Positions 12,201-28,420 of a stretch of DNA of 64,000 nt are shown piece after piece. Made by a program: the position numbers and the translations under genes. Source of the stretch: Atrina japonica. Its lineage: Eukaryota > Mollusca > Bivalvia > Pterioida > Pinnidae. The stretch spans positions 381,001 through 445,000 of the forward strand of contig BROG01000110.1 of NCBI GenBank assembly GCA_030159075.1, given 5' to 3'. Position 1 is the stretch's first letter; each line of letters starts with the position of its first letter. The notes under the pieces were generated by a model. The model ran no database searches, was not told the origin of the DNA, and saw only the letters and a list, made by a program, of their open reading frames with translations.

Positions 12201-15200
12201 ATAATCTGTATAAAAACATGATTTCAAATACATGCAATTCTTGCACTAAAATGTATTTCTTATAGTAAGAGTGCATCAACATCAGTTTACGTTAAACGTT
12301 CGTAACTCCCTTGACACCCACCTCTCTCGGGTGTTTATAATGTCACGTGAATAATTTGTTTTTTAAACATGATAGAGAGGAACAAAATCGTGTATACACA
12401 CGTAAAAATGCTGTTGTAAACGTAAGAAAAACGCACTTCAAAGTGCATACCGGCCAAACCTTACATGTATTGAACTATGTGATGCATGTTACCAAATGTA
12501 ACCTTATAGTTATTGATATCCAGGTACTTCTAGATGACACTATTTTGTCACCCTGATTCATGCTTCTTGAAGAAAAGTATGATGCCAAGTTAAACATATT
12601 TGCATGACAAAAATACAAACAGGGAGTATAAAATTGATTACAATATGACCATTTATACTCTTTTTTTGTACGTGCGATAGAGGATGGCTGCCATTATTTT
12701 ATGAATAACATTTTTTTTATTTTTTTCGCGTGAGGCAGAATAATAATATTTAAAACGAATGTTATTAATTTAAAATTGGCAAATATTTTGTTTATTTCAT
12801 TTTCCATACAAAATTTCTCATTTAACAAAAAAAGCAGTGCCGAAATTTGAAAAGCATTTTGATTGGTCGAGTGAAAGTAATACAGTTTACATTGATTTTC
12901 CATCGAGTGCTATTTTTCACACTAGTATGAAAAGCAAATTTATTTCACAACCAAAAATCTTTTATTCTGCGTATGAAACCCCGGGGCAGCGTTTACATGT
13001 TGATGAATTTAAAATAAATTCTATGATTACATGGAGACATTTTTGATAAACATTTTAAATTAAAATCTTATTTATCAAAATGTGTAAACATGGCTGATGT
13101 AATTAATGTATAGTTGCGTAGACTAGCAACCATATAGTGCCTTCACATAGAATTATCTTTACTACATATCAGAACTTTTGAATTTCATTCATATACACTG
13201 CGATAGTTAATATAGGTGAAGATCGCATAAATGAAATCTTCTCCAGTCTGTCTCAATCTTTTTAATTCCGTGATTTCGTAATTTATGTATTCTTGAAGAA
13301 CATTAAGCAAATGTTAGACTAGTGTCAGATACCTTAAGGTAATATGTGCAAAATACGTACATTTAAAGCGATATGCGTATAACCTGTGCTTAATCCAAGG
13401 TCACTTTAGCAACAAAAAGTAGACCTACTATTTTATGTAAGTACATGTATAACAATGTTTAGCCATAGAAAAGTCCATTACACATCATTTATTTATGATA
13501 ACCATTGGACAAATGTGAATGTTCGGAAAACTCAGAAATTTAAATTAAATATAAGAATCTCAGTTCCAGGATACATATACAAATTTGATGAACACTGGAT
13601 AAACATGGACCTCTAAAAATCCATGGGTGGAATCACCCCTGTTGACCGAACATAAATGCTGGTACGTTTTGTTAGCTGCATATTGTTAATTCCAACTAAG
13701 TAGTGTTGAAAAGTGTTATGCAACTTTAAACTTGTTTTATTTGTCCTGTGATACACTTACAAAATTAACATTTTAAAACCATTTGTCCATTTACATTTGC
13801 TTATACAATATTAGACAAATAAACCCTGTTATTTATATGAGTTTAAGTTCGACAGGGGCATTTTTAAAGATGTAATATGCACCGCCTTACGACGTGCTAA
13901 AATACACGTAGTTTGAAATTAGTACCAAAGTCTAAAATGTTTTGTTATCTATACTTTGCGCGTTATACATATACTAACAGTACATATTTTCAACTTTTGT
14001 CTGCACTTAATTTTTTAATTAATTATTTTGAATAATTAAATAATCAATTTGTTTTGCGTAAACATAAATTTAATCAATTTAATCTTACATTTGAAAAGTT
14101 GCATATCAACATCGCTATTTCCTTATGTATACATTAAAAGCAATCAAATAAGATGAAACAATGGGTAACCGAGTACTCGAGGATATAACATTCATATATA
14201 TAAATAATCAATCTCAACTATAAATAGTGTGACAAAGACTTTAAATAACCTCATTCTAATATCTATTATGCTCAGCGACCATGAGAAGAGGGTATCATTT
14301 TGGCAAGATTGCCGTTTAAAAATCGATTAAAATTAACTATATCCAGATATTTATCTTTAAAAATCGGTATCCAGTTTGACAAATAGATACGACAAGTATT
14401 AAAAACTAAATAAATATAAATTAGTGGTGTGCGTAAATTAACTATTTATATACTCTTAGACTGTGTGGCTATTGTACCTATGTTTTGTATTTGAACAAAA
14501 AACCTGTAATTCATTTCTAATTAAATACTTCCAATGTATACCTGATTGGTATCTTTGCTTCTATAATTATCCTTCTTTAGCCTTTACTAAATCAATTGAA
14601 AAATATGTTTATACTACAAAATTTTAATGAGGGTGTGTCTGTAAGTTCTTTCACGAAAAAATAATGGAAAATAGAAAATAACCGAGTCAAAATGAATATA
14701 GTTCATAGGTTTGCTTTTGTGCAAACCTTCACCTAGCATTTCTCTTTATTCTCAGTTTGAAATGAATTATCATCTTTATCATGAGCTATTTATTATTACC
14801 ACAATCTTACTGATACAGTGCGGCCTAAATATGAGTTTTTACTTAAAGTGTCAAACAAGCATTTAAAGATACAAAGATATGGTATAACTACAATAGCATA
14901 TGTACAGCAGTATTCCTGTTGTAATATATTTTCATAACTTTTATCTTGACTTTTTATTATATTGTAGGCTTAATTTACCATTTGCTTGGATTTAAAAGTG
15001 AAGTAGAATAAATCGGATTAATTGCTCTTGATCAACGAGAGAAACTAATCTTCAATTTATTTTATCAGTAGTTTGTCAGCACGCATTTCTCTCCGAGAGA
15101 TTTATATTCTGATATATAGCAATAAACAATATCATCTCTTTTCTTTTCGTGTTTTCTGAGTTAAAAATAAAAATGAATAACTACTTCAACTCAGAAGAGA

Positions 15201-16657
15201 AATAATACTCGTCACTGTCTCTGTAGATTTTTTTGTTTGCTCATCAAATTAGTAGGGGAATATAAAGGTATGTGTAACTAACTAAGATCCGCGTACAATA
15301 TGTCTCATTCATAAAGGATATTTTGTATCTTGTATATAGCTGGATCATAGGGTACCTTACATAATTTAAAGAGGAAAGAAAGAAAACTTAATTTGTGTGC
15401 TATGTTAATCATTGTAATGTGTAAAATTGTCATTAGATTTGGATTTCCAGAGGTTTGTTTTTGTCCAATCTTTACTAGAGTTGTACATGCATCCTGTACG
15501 TTCTGAGGATTTATACTTAGGTGGCTGAGATTTTTATATATCAACTTACTGTCCGACTAATTCCCAAGGTGTGTAGGAAATAATGTAAGATAATGTTTAA
15601 TATTGTCTTCTTAACATTTTGAGATGTACGTTCATGTTAGATATTAATTTTTTCTAAAAAATTATTTTTAAACCCACATTCAAATTCGACAGACTTATCT
15701 GGCACCAATCACCCCCGCACTCAAAAACCGCAAGTCATATCGAACACAATCTACCTGTCCTTGTTGTGGTCTTGTCACAATGGACAGTCTCTACCTCGAG
15801 CAGTGTTATGACTCAAGAAATAAACACTGCAAATATACTATAAAATAAATACATGGCGGAGGTGAAAGTAGTGGGAGGAAGAAAACCGCAGATTATTTAC
15901 TGTCAACTTGCAGGCTATCATACTGTTGATAAATTCTAGAAATAAACAAAATATTTTCGGAGAATGAGGTTCGACAAGGGGTGGTATTATAAATTCTGGC
16001 GTATTCATTTTGTTATAAAAATGATAGGGACAAAATATGTTAAACAGAAATGATATCACATTAACAATTTAACAATTTTATATATTCTACAATTGATGAT
16101 AACCGGTTCCAGAATATTTGCTTTGCTAAAATGTGCAGCCTGCAACGTAACAAAACAAAATGACAATGTCTTGTACAATTCAATATATACATGTATTCAT
16201 ACCCTATGGTGACCCCGAATTTGTTTCTCTGTAGGCTATCCTAATGTTCTCATTGCCAAGTAATGTCGTGGGTTCTGATATGTTCCAGTTCTTTCTGTTT
16301 ATCGATTTTGGTGGATCTGTCAAAATATTAAATTTTAAATTTCAGTAACCCGGGACAATAAAATGTTACAAAAATATTGTAATATTTCATCATAACACTT
16401 CATTAGAAACATTTGAGATGTACCATACTTATATGTTTCTAGAATTCCCAGACAGTTTTACTGTTTTGCTGTGTTGTATATGTATATATGTATCGTCTAT
16501 CATGATATGGAAGATATGTACAGACAGAGTGAATGTTGGCGATTATAAAATGTTTTAGATATTCGTGTAAAATAGAAGTCGTCGTGTAAGTTGTCTGAAT
16601 AAACTATTGGAAGTTTGGTGGTTCTGACGACTCTGTAATACGATAAAACAGTAAAAC
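9291..16657. other. Long gene-less AT-rich interval
   Basis: I see no credible coding exon, RNA gene or intact transposon in this 7.4 kb. Short frames at about 10.6, 11.0, 12.3, 12.8, 15.3 and 15.8 kb have no recognisable domain and no splice context that joins them. An imperfect AT-rich palindrome lies at 13041-13080. Diverged pieces of dispersed repeats occur around 13.56-13.66 kb. Confidence 0.5.
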
Positions 16658-16931
16658 ACTCAATATTCACAAATTTTCGGCCCCTTGGCCTTTATAAAGT
16701 GGAAGACGACACTTTATATATTAGTTACATAGTATTAAGTATGTACAATACACAGCTTCATGGCAAGTGTTTCTAGATCTTAAATTTCAGTATTTTAAAT
16801 TAAAACACTCGTATACCAGATCTAGAAACATTTGCCATGAAGCTGTGTATTGTACTTAATACTTTGTAACTAATATACATACTGTCATCTTTCACTTGAT
16901 AAAGGCCAAGGGGGCGAAAATTTGTGAATTT
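16658..16931. mobile_element. Foldback MITE, family F, long inverted arms
   Basis: A left arm of about 115 bp (16665-16780) and a right arm (16819-16930) are inverted copies of each other. Both contain ATTCACAAATTTTCG, CCTTGGCCTTTAT, TACAATACACAGCTTCATGG and TTTCTAGATCT. A spacer of about 38 nt separates them. The outer 50 bp of each arm recurs at 32694-32840. It is non-coding and no clear target duplication is seen. Confidence 0.85.
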
Positions 16932-18357
16932 CCTGTTTTTTCGCATTACTATACTTCCCTTTGGAGGACATTGAATTGTATTGGACTCTGTAATAGTTAT
17001 TTAGCTCCACTTAACAGGAGAGTATAACTAACGACTTATTCTCTGTGCTTGGATTGAATATATTGTAAAAGTTTCGTAGTCAGCTACAATACTGCGCAGA
17101 TTCGTATACCAGGAGCGTTGAAAACTGGATAGTTGTAAAAAAAAAAATAAAAAAGTCACATGATTCTTCAAAAACAGTATAGGACTACACTTACACTTTA
17201 AATAATGATTGAAATTAAAAATGAAATAGTGTTTGTGTCATTATTACCTGTTTTATATCTAAAGCTATACCACCGGCGTTGATGGCGTCGTACATTTACA
17301 AAGACTTTAAAGTAGACTATATCTCTTGAACTATATATAATATGACCTTGCTATTTTACATGTAAATTCCATGTGATGAGGGGTATCCAATAGTATCTTG
17401 ATGTTTGATGTAATGGCCTTGACCTTTGAGTTTTATCTCCTTTTTAAAAAAAAAAACTTTAACCTGGGCTAGATCTTAACTAGAATCTTTGGAATTTTCA
17501 TGCTAAATTGTATGCTCTGCTCTTTCAGGTGGTCGCAAACATTTATGACATGATAACGTCATTTGACCATTATAAAACCTTTAACTTTGGTTATAACTAT
17601 TAAGATCTAAGGAGTATGGTATTGATATTTGATTTGTTCAATCATTATGACATGTCTTTTCAGATGGTACCATGGCCTTATGACTTAGAAAATGTCATTT
17701 GACCTCAATCTTAATATCAGTCATAATTACATAATAAATGAGAATTTGAGATGCAATGCTGCCACCGGCGAGCAGTGGTGACCTCTGACAATTCTTGTTC
17801 ACTGAAGAGGTTATTACATATGTCATTTTAAGCGCAAGTACTCTAAATGTAGGTATTGATAAGGTATTCATATTGATGTATATTAACATTTTTTGTGGTT
17901 TTGTATTTTAAATAGTTTTAAGCGTTTGTTGAGTTCGTATAATTACACACAGAGTTAAGTCGTTTTTATAAAACTGTATAAGTTAATGTTAAAGTAGTCT
18001 TTATATTATATTACATCGATAACAATGTGTCATATGATACCTTTTCACGGTGAGCGGTTAATCTATTAATCAATATTAATCACATCAGTACTATGTCATT
18101 GTTCAACTTTTAGCACCTGTACTCCTCTCTATCCATACGTTTTATTCCTTACAAACTTCCGCATTGTGTTCTATGATGGCATTCCTTCATCATAAATGTT
18201 CAATGATCTTTTTATCGTTGAAGTCGAACACTGACTATATTTCACAAGAATATTTATACATGTAAACGATTGATGGTTCTCATTATTTCATACGTCCATC
18301 GAAAGATGGGACGCGTTATGGAAAACCCTCTCTCCGTCCGTCTGTTCTTTTTTCCCC
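16932..18357. other. Gene-less interval
   Basis: No coding exon or intact repeat recognised. The 17.28-17.70 kb part contains several GACCTT-type words (ATGACCTTG, TTGACCTTTGAG, TTTGACC) and may be a highly decayed relative of the 143-bp repeat at 52-64 kb. Confidence 0.35.
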
Positions 18358-18361
18358 TTAA

Positions 18362-18711
18362 AATGCCATTAGCTTTTTTTTTAAAAAAATATTTCTTTTT
18401 TTACTACACAGATAAAAGTGCAATAACATAAAAATATATATACAACCGTAAGAATTCTGAAATTTCTATATACAACATGTATTTTGTGAAAACTGCTTCA
18501 GAAATCCAGTATAGCAGTTATTCGTATGCAAATGATGTATTCAACCTTACTATATGAATATGCATACGACACTAGACCTGAACTTATTTTCACAAACTAT
18601 ACAGAAATGTTAGAAATTTTATGTCTGAGTTTATCATTTCTTTGTTATTGTACATCAATCTAAGTAGTTAAAACGAATTTATTTTGTTTTGGAAACACAA
18701 CTAATGCCCCT
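18362..18711. mobile_element. 350-bp palindromic MITE with TTAA flanks, family T copy 1
   Basis: Flanked by TTAA at 18358-18361 and 18712-18715. The right end reads inward as AGGGGCATTAGTTGTGTT and the left end as AATGCCATTAGC. Subterminal sequence is also inverted (TTTTGTGAAAA on the left, TTTTCACAAA on the right). The same length and the same ends occur at 41857-42206. TTAA target duplications are typical of piggyBac and Kolobok superfamilies. It is non-coding. Confidence 0.8.
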
Positions 18712-18715
18712 TTAA

Positions 18716-19504
18716 CTTCCTTTGTCATCTCTCAAAATAAATGCTTTTATTCCTGTGCCAATTTTCATGATAGATGCATAGATTCAATGCCAATATACGA
18801 GCTCGACAATGACCCGTGCCAGATTGAAAACATGGAATTTTGCCCAAATATGACATTTCTTGGAGAATCAGTTGACTTCTGAAAATATTGTCGTTTTCCT
18901 TAAACAACGGAAACTATTTTAGAAGGGGGAGAGATATTATTCATGACCTTTGATACATTGTATTTTAAAATTCACTCATTAAATGTTATATCCAGTTAAA
19001 TGTTAATTAGATGTTTAGTTTAGAAATGCTGGCGGCTCATGGTAATTAGCATCATAGTAACATCTAATTGATTGATTACATCTGTATATTTACGACAGAA
19101 TTGCCTTATTTTGTTCTTGTTCGATATATTTCCATATAAAATATAATATATATAAAATGGGTTATTTAATAGTTTGTAACATAAATGGGAATTCTACAGT
19201 ATTCACATAATAAAAATAATTACAGTAACAAAAACATAAAATTTCACGGTTTCGTGGCGACGTACCTGAGAGGTCAAATGCTAAAGGTAAATTACATTAA
19301 ATGCTATGCTTTTAACATTTTAATATTTATGTCTTAGTTTTAAATATCAATGTAAAGAAACGACTTTGTAATATTTAAGAAATATGTTAATGTATATGTT
19401 CCTTTGCCTATTTTCTCGCACACAGACAGCGCAGTTTTGTACTGGAAGAAAAGCTTTTTTCGCACAATGTTTCGAAATTACACACATGTATTGCGTACCA
19501 ATAA
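18716..19504. other. Gene-less interval
   Basis: Nothing recognisable. Confidence 0.4.
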
Positions 19505-19556
19505 ACATACACACACGCATACACACACACACGGACACACACAGATATATATATAT

Positions 19557-19640
<84 letters not shown>
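19505..19640. repeat. (CA)n followed by (TA)n microsatellite
   Basis: A short interrupted CA run passes into about 95 bp of TA. Overlapping Ile-Tyr frames on both strands are artefacts. Confidence 0.96.
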
Positions 19641-19644
<4 letters not shown>

Positions 19645-21479
19645 TTTTTAATTTAAACCCTGTTGTAACAAACTTTACCTGCATTAGGACAGGTAGACAT
19701 GGACCTATTTGTCAAATTATGTAATAGCTAGTGTTGGTCTGGACGTCCTTACATTTTGTATCGCTTGATTTAAGATTCAAGTATGCAAATACATTGTAGT
19801 TCTATGGTTTATACAGTGTGGATAGATAAATCATATGGACGATCAATTGACAACCATTACATCTTCAACCTTGTTTACGCGCTTGTTTATGCCGTAGACA
19901 TCGTGTGATATTAAAACACAAGAAAACTTAACACAGTCACACTCGATAACGACAAAGTTTTCGACTCTGCTGTGTTAATACATGTAAAAGCTTCAGGCTA
20001 TGTTTACATTAATCTTTGAACGGTGGATGGTATACTTCTTAGAAAAGCCATTTTGTAAACATAGGTTGATTTAATTAATTAGACAATACACGAAAATTCA
20101 TAAATTGAGGTGCGTTCATTACGCAGTTTGTTCTAGGTCTTGCAAAACATGCGCGAAACAGACACGTAGAATATTTAATTGCCAACTGAAAACAGAATGG
20201 ACACGTAAACAAGATGTTAACCAGAGAGAATCTTTTGAATTCCAGAATTTATGAGAAAAAAACAACAACGCAATACATGATTCTGGATACCTAGTGAAAC
20301 ATATGGTAGACACGGTTGATTTAAATTAAATGCTTAATAAATAAAGTAATTATTGAATTTTCTGTCGTACAGATTTACTTTGTTATCGGGGTCAAACTAA
20401 TGCGCCGTGACTTTCAAATTTTGTATTTACCTGTAAATATGCATTGTATTTGCAATCAATATTCATCTTGCATTTTCGGTCAGACTGTCATGATACATGG
20501 GACTTGTTCGCCTTTTTAATTTTTCATCTAGTTTTCGTCATCTGACATCGTGTATGTCTTCAGCATGTTATGTTTCGTCATTTGTCAGATCTCTCGACAC
20601 ATTCTAACTCTTACTTCAAAGAAAACAAATAGTCTTTATGTTCAAAGGCAACAAAATTAATTGAAAAGATCTCGCATCATTTTTCATTTTTAGGATTCCG
20701 AGACTACAATGGGTTATTGACCAGAGTATAGTGGAACACTGGAGAATACGTTGTTTGCAGTATCCACGGCCTGTCACCAATGAAGTTTATGCCATTTAAT
20801 TTTCAAATTATTAGGTAGTTTCGTATTTCGTATTACAAAAATATACAAATGTGTATGATTGAGGAAATAAAAAGAAAAACAAACAAGAAGATCATTATTG
20901 TAGTGAACTTGTTGAATATTCAATATTTAAACAAGGTTTACTCGTTCTGTTCTCATAAAACAGAAATGTTATCGCAGTTTAATCAACGTGTTCAAAAAGT
21001 AAGTTTTACCCTTATAGCTTAAACATTTAGAAATACGACATCAAATGTTGTTGTGTTTGATAAGTAATTCTAATGACATATATTTGGGTCGCGAATTCTA
21101 AGCTGGAAAACTATTCAAATAGCTAAACCAAACCTGCATGTTCATCATATCTACAGTAACAAGAACAAGAGCAACCAACAAAACAACAACCAACATGTGT
21201 ATATGGTTCGGGAAACCATTTTCACGTAATGATCTAACAAACAAGATAATACTTGTAAGAAAAGTGTTGAATATAAAAAATATCAGATACCAAAGTATAA
21301 ATCAATAGAATGTCCATGAAATATATGTTATATTCAGTATATGGTATATTCTTTCTATTTACATACGCTAGAAATATAATCGCCGTTTAATAAATTTCTC
21401 TAAAAAGGAAACTATTATCGTTTTACTTGATATTTACTCAATCGAGTTTGAAATCTGAATAGTGTTTACGCAACAATTC
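19641..21479. other. Gene-less interval
   Basis: No credible gene or intact repeat seen. Confidence 0.4.
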
Positions 21480-21560
21480 TGCAGTGATATGGTGGCAGTT
21501 AGTTGTTAGTGGAGAGAACCCGGTTACAATGTGTCTGGGAACAGACCCCCGGCTAACACG
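21480..21560 (-). mobile_element. SINE family A 3'-body fragment (minus strand)
   Basis: The reverse complement contains ACACATTGTAACCGGGT, then CTCCACTAAC, then CTGCCACCATATCACTG, matching the 3' body of the SINE at 284-526. Confidence 0.6.
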
Positions 21561-21687
21561 GTATCATATGATGCTGTACGTAATAATCTCAAAGAAAAAT
21601 ATTAGTGTCACTGACCGCAAATTGGATTAGACAATTATCGGGATTATCTAAATAACATTATGAAGACAACGACGACAACGACAACAA

Positions 21688-22486
21688 CAACCAACTGCTA
21701 AACAAAGTCTGCATAACATAACCTGCAACTTTATAATTGCCTCGATAACAAGAACAGACTTAGCAGTAACAATACCTAAACATAACCTGCAACTTTATAA
21801 TCAGATCGATAACAAGAACAGAATTAGCACCAACAATACCTAAACATAACCTGCAACTTTATAACAAGAACAGAATTAGCACCAAATAACACCAACAATA
21901 CCTAAACACAACTTGCAACTTTATAATCAGATCGATAACAACAACAGAATTAGCAGTAAGAATACCTAAACATAACCTGCAACTTTATAACAAGAACAGA
22001 ATTAGCACCAAATAACACCAACAATACCTAAACACAACCTGCAACTTTATAACAAGAACAAGATTAGCACCAACAATACCTAAACATAACCTGCAACTTT
22101 ATAACAAGAACAGAATTAGCACCAAATAGCACCAACAATACCTAAACACAACTTGCAACTTCATAATCAGATCGATAACAACAACAGAATTAGCACCGAC
22201 AATAAACAGAAGCTGCAAGTTTATCACCATAACAACAACAATAACAACAACAATATCGAAAGAAATTTGCAACTTTATAATCAAATTGATAGCAACAACA
22301 ACAACAACAACAACAACAGAATTAACACCACCAATAGCTAAAAAAAATCTGCAACTTTGTAATAATAATAATAACAACAAAAGCATCAATAATAATGATA
22401 ACAACAACAACACAAACAACAACAAAATTTGTACAAACAAAAGCTAAACAAAATCCGCAACTTTATAATGACATCGATAATAACAA
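21688..22486. repeat. Minisatellite, about 55-60 bp unit, about 12 copies
   Basis: The word CTGCAACTTTATAA recurs through the region (for example near 21,725, 21,788, 21,851, 21,978, 22,040 and 22,094). Between copies lie AACAAGAACAGAATTAGCAC and AACAATACCTAAACA. Optional ATCAGATCGAT segments and variable AAC runs make unit length irregular. The 3' part dissolves into (AAC)n and (AAT)n. Asn- or Val-rich frames over it are shadows. Confidence 0.9.
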
Positions 22487-24237
22487 AAAGTGAAAATAAG
22501 GTTTTGAGACACAAAATACATAATTACATGAATATGGTGTTTGGTTTTATTCAATGCAAAAATAATGTACAAATAATTATCACGTTGAAACTCAAACTTA
22601 AAACAAGAAAAGCGCAAAAGAAACTAAATCTTAAATAAACTTTTCATAAGTATGTATTTTGAAGCTGATTTAAATTATGTAAGTTACTGAAAATGTTATG
22701 ACTAAAGATATGAATATATAGATGCATTCAGGGGCAGTTTTCATTTTAATTTGTGTAAAACTTCATAAAAAGTCAAAAGGAACTTTTTTTATTTATTGTA
22801 TATTTACTTTGTATTGCTAAACAGCTGATTACATTTAAAGCCACCCCCCCAAAAAAAAGAAACAACAACCGTATAAACATTAATTGAAATTTATTTTTAA
22901 TTAAACACTCATTTCAAGGTCTTGTATACTTTTCTGAAACCTTAACAGAATTTTAATATTATATATGATTAAAACTCAAGTAAAAGGAGTACAAAAGTAC
23001 AAAACTATCTGATGAAAATGAAAAATAAATAACTACACATTTGTCAAGAACGTAAAATTTGCTCACAAGTGCATAAAAAGTTTTTTTTTATACCGAGAAA
23101 TGTACTTTATTACAATAAGCTAAAATAAATACAGAAAGCTGATATAAATCAGTGGTTTCAATTTATGGAGCACCGGGTAACGTTGAAATATAAGCTGCCA
23201 CGAACAATAAACGGACTCGTCAAAACATATATACGACCTGTTGTTTAATAACCCAATAACGCCTTCTCGTGCTAACATGGAATAAAATACAAGCAAACCC
23301 TTAATAGAGCAATTATTGGCACCGTCAATACAGCATTTTAACTTGCAGATTCTATTTATATACCAGTATAAATATAAGTAGTGTTTTTCATCATCAGAGC
23401 AACATTCAAGATTGTGCAGTGGATCTGTGAAGGTCGAGTCGTACTCAAGTTGATGGCTTTTGTTTAAAGTTGATTCTGCATTCCTTGAGATCGATGGAAG
23501 TGTTATTGATAAAATATCACTGTTAAAACCATTGTTTAATTTAACATTGTAATTAGATTAAATCTAGGTCTGCCTTGTTGATAGTAACCAAGATTCGCTA
23601 CTATTAACAATTAAATGAACGTGGGAAATACCTAATGTAAAGGAGAAAGGGTGACTTTCATACAGAATTATATACAATTTTAGTGAATTTTAGTTTTCAC
23701 AATGTAAAAATGAAGTTTAAATCTGTAGAAAATTCATGTATGCTTATTACAAAGCTTATTATACCTACGATATTATAACCTTGCTTTCCACAATGAAATT
23801 TAAATAATTAGATACACCATTTAAAAATATTTATAATATAATCTGTGTCACAGTCGGACATAAAAACGCATTTGAATTTCAATACTGATAGTGTAAGCAC
23901 ATATAGGCATTTTCCTTTCATCCGATATTTGTAATTCAAATTATCTTTATCAAACCTAGACCCCTGGTGAAAAATCTACATTTATAAAACCTCTACAGTA
24001 GAAGTTCAGTGTATTTGTATCCCACTTTTTGTATCTGTGTCAATGTAGGTTAGGTCAGATTTGAAAGTAAACATTAAGCTTGACAATATCACTATCAATG
24101 AATTATACCTTATCTGTTATCATTGCAGAGCACACGACTACAAAGAAATATTTCTCCTGTATGAAACTATGAAACGATAAGTTCATCTAACATATGTCTT
24201 AAGTATGTTTAGAATGTATTTACAAGATATATTATTG
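22487..24237. other. Gene-less interval
   Basis: No gene recognised. AT-rich with short homopolymers. Confidence 0.4.
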
Positions 24238-26750
<2,513 letters not shown>

Positions 26751-27360
26751 TTGTCTGTAGCTACAGTTCACTGAATTACATTTTGTCTCTACAGTTAGAA
26801 TTACAGTTCACTGAATTACATTTTGTCTATAGCTACATTTCACTAAATTACATTTTGACTATAGCTACAATTCATTGAATTACATTTTGACTATAGCTAT
26901 AGTTCACTGAATTACATTTTGTCTATAGCTACATTTCACTGAATTACATTTTGACTATAGCTACAATTCATTGAATTACATTTTGACTATAGCTATAGTT
27001 CACTGAATTACATTTTGTCTATAGCTACATTTCACTGAAGTGCGTATTGTCTATAGCTACATTTCACTGAAGTGCGTATTGTCTATAGCTACATTTCACT
27101 GAAGTGCGTATTGTCTATAGCTACAATTCAGTGAAGTACATCTTGTCTATAGCTACATTTCACTGAATGGTATCTTGTCTATACCTACAGTTCTCCAAAT
27201 GACATCTGGTGTGTAGTTAGAGGTTACTGAGTCTTATCTTTTCTATACCTATAGTTCACTGAATAATGTATGGTCAGTAGCTGTAGTTCACCGAGTGGCA
27301 TCTGGTCTATTATTACAGTTCCCCAAGTAGCATCTGGTTCACAGCTACTGTTCACTCATT
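26751..27360. repeat. 32-bp minisatellite, about 19 units, with higher-order structure
   Basis: The unit is CTATAGCTACATTTCACTGA followed by a 12-bp variable part (ATTACATTTTGA or AGTGCGTATTGT). Three neighbouring units near 27,017-27,112 are essentially identical. A three-unit block (about 96 bp) at about 26,823 is repeated at about 26,920. Units at both edges are strongly decayed. There is no reading frame. Confidence 0.92.
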
Positions 27361-28417
27361 GATATTTTATCGTACTTCTTCGGAATATTTTGCAGCACTT
27401 ATTTTAGGAAGACACAAACATAAGACTACCGTGCCACAAAGTTTTATCAGTGTTCTGGACTTAAGGCAAAATCCATATAGCCATGAAATTTAAGTCATTT
27501 GTAGCTTGTAAGCCGCTATGAATGATCTTGTACCGGTGTCATATAGAAAAGTTTCACCCATAGAAATGGTTCCCCGGAAAAGTTTCTATATAGAAAAAAT
27601 TGCCCCACAGGGGAAAGTTTTCTATATAGAATTTATTCCGCCTTCTATGTATAGAACACTTTTCCAACAGTAAGTTATATGTTTGACTTTTATGTCATCG
27701 ATAGATAATTTTTTCCAAACTTGATCCAGGATTCTAAATACACATAAAAATCTATATAGAAGATTCCCTATGCGGAAAGTTTTCTTTATGACATCGGACC
27801 TTTCAACTTATTAAGCAAAAACCTTAACCAACTGAACAATTGCAATAGTTTTAATACTTCAAGGTATGGATGCAAATTTGTGGAATTGTGGGTACCTTGT
27901 GAATGAAATTCCGCATTAATGAATTAGACATAGATTACACCTTATAAACTTTTACATTTCATCAGTTTTAATGAGTAGTCAATAATCTTTATTTTAGCTC
28001 TAGACCTGTATTCGTTTACGTGCAATGTCTAGTATACCCTGACACGTTTATGTCTCACTAGAAAGACACAAGACTGTAACCTTTAACGCAGGTCGCTTGT
28101 CGAGTAAACAAGTCAAATGTAAGTATATCTCTTAATACCTGAATTGATAATTCAATGTGCTATCCTGCTCACCGCACTATCATTTTATTTACAGAGTCAA
28201 GATACTTAGGAGTGATACAGGCATTCGAAGAATTGTGTTTATAGACAATAATGTACTGTTTGTTTGTCACTTTATTTTTCCTCTTTCTTGGATTGTAATT
28301 AATATATCGTTAGCAGTTTTAAAGTACCTAATTCATTGCAATAAGAGGGCTAATATCTTTAGTTGATGTCGTACTCATAGCGAGTACAACTGGCAAGCTC
28401 ACGTCTCCGTGGTACCT

Positions 28418-28420
<3 letters not shown>
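27361..28420. other. Gene-less interval with a short palindromic motif
   Basis: No gene seen. The self-complementary word TTCTATATAGAA occurs at 27584-27595 and 27620-27631, with a near copy at about 27,750. GGGGAAAG / CCCC words lie around it. Confidence 0.5.
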
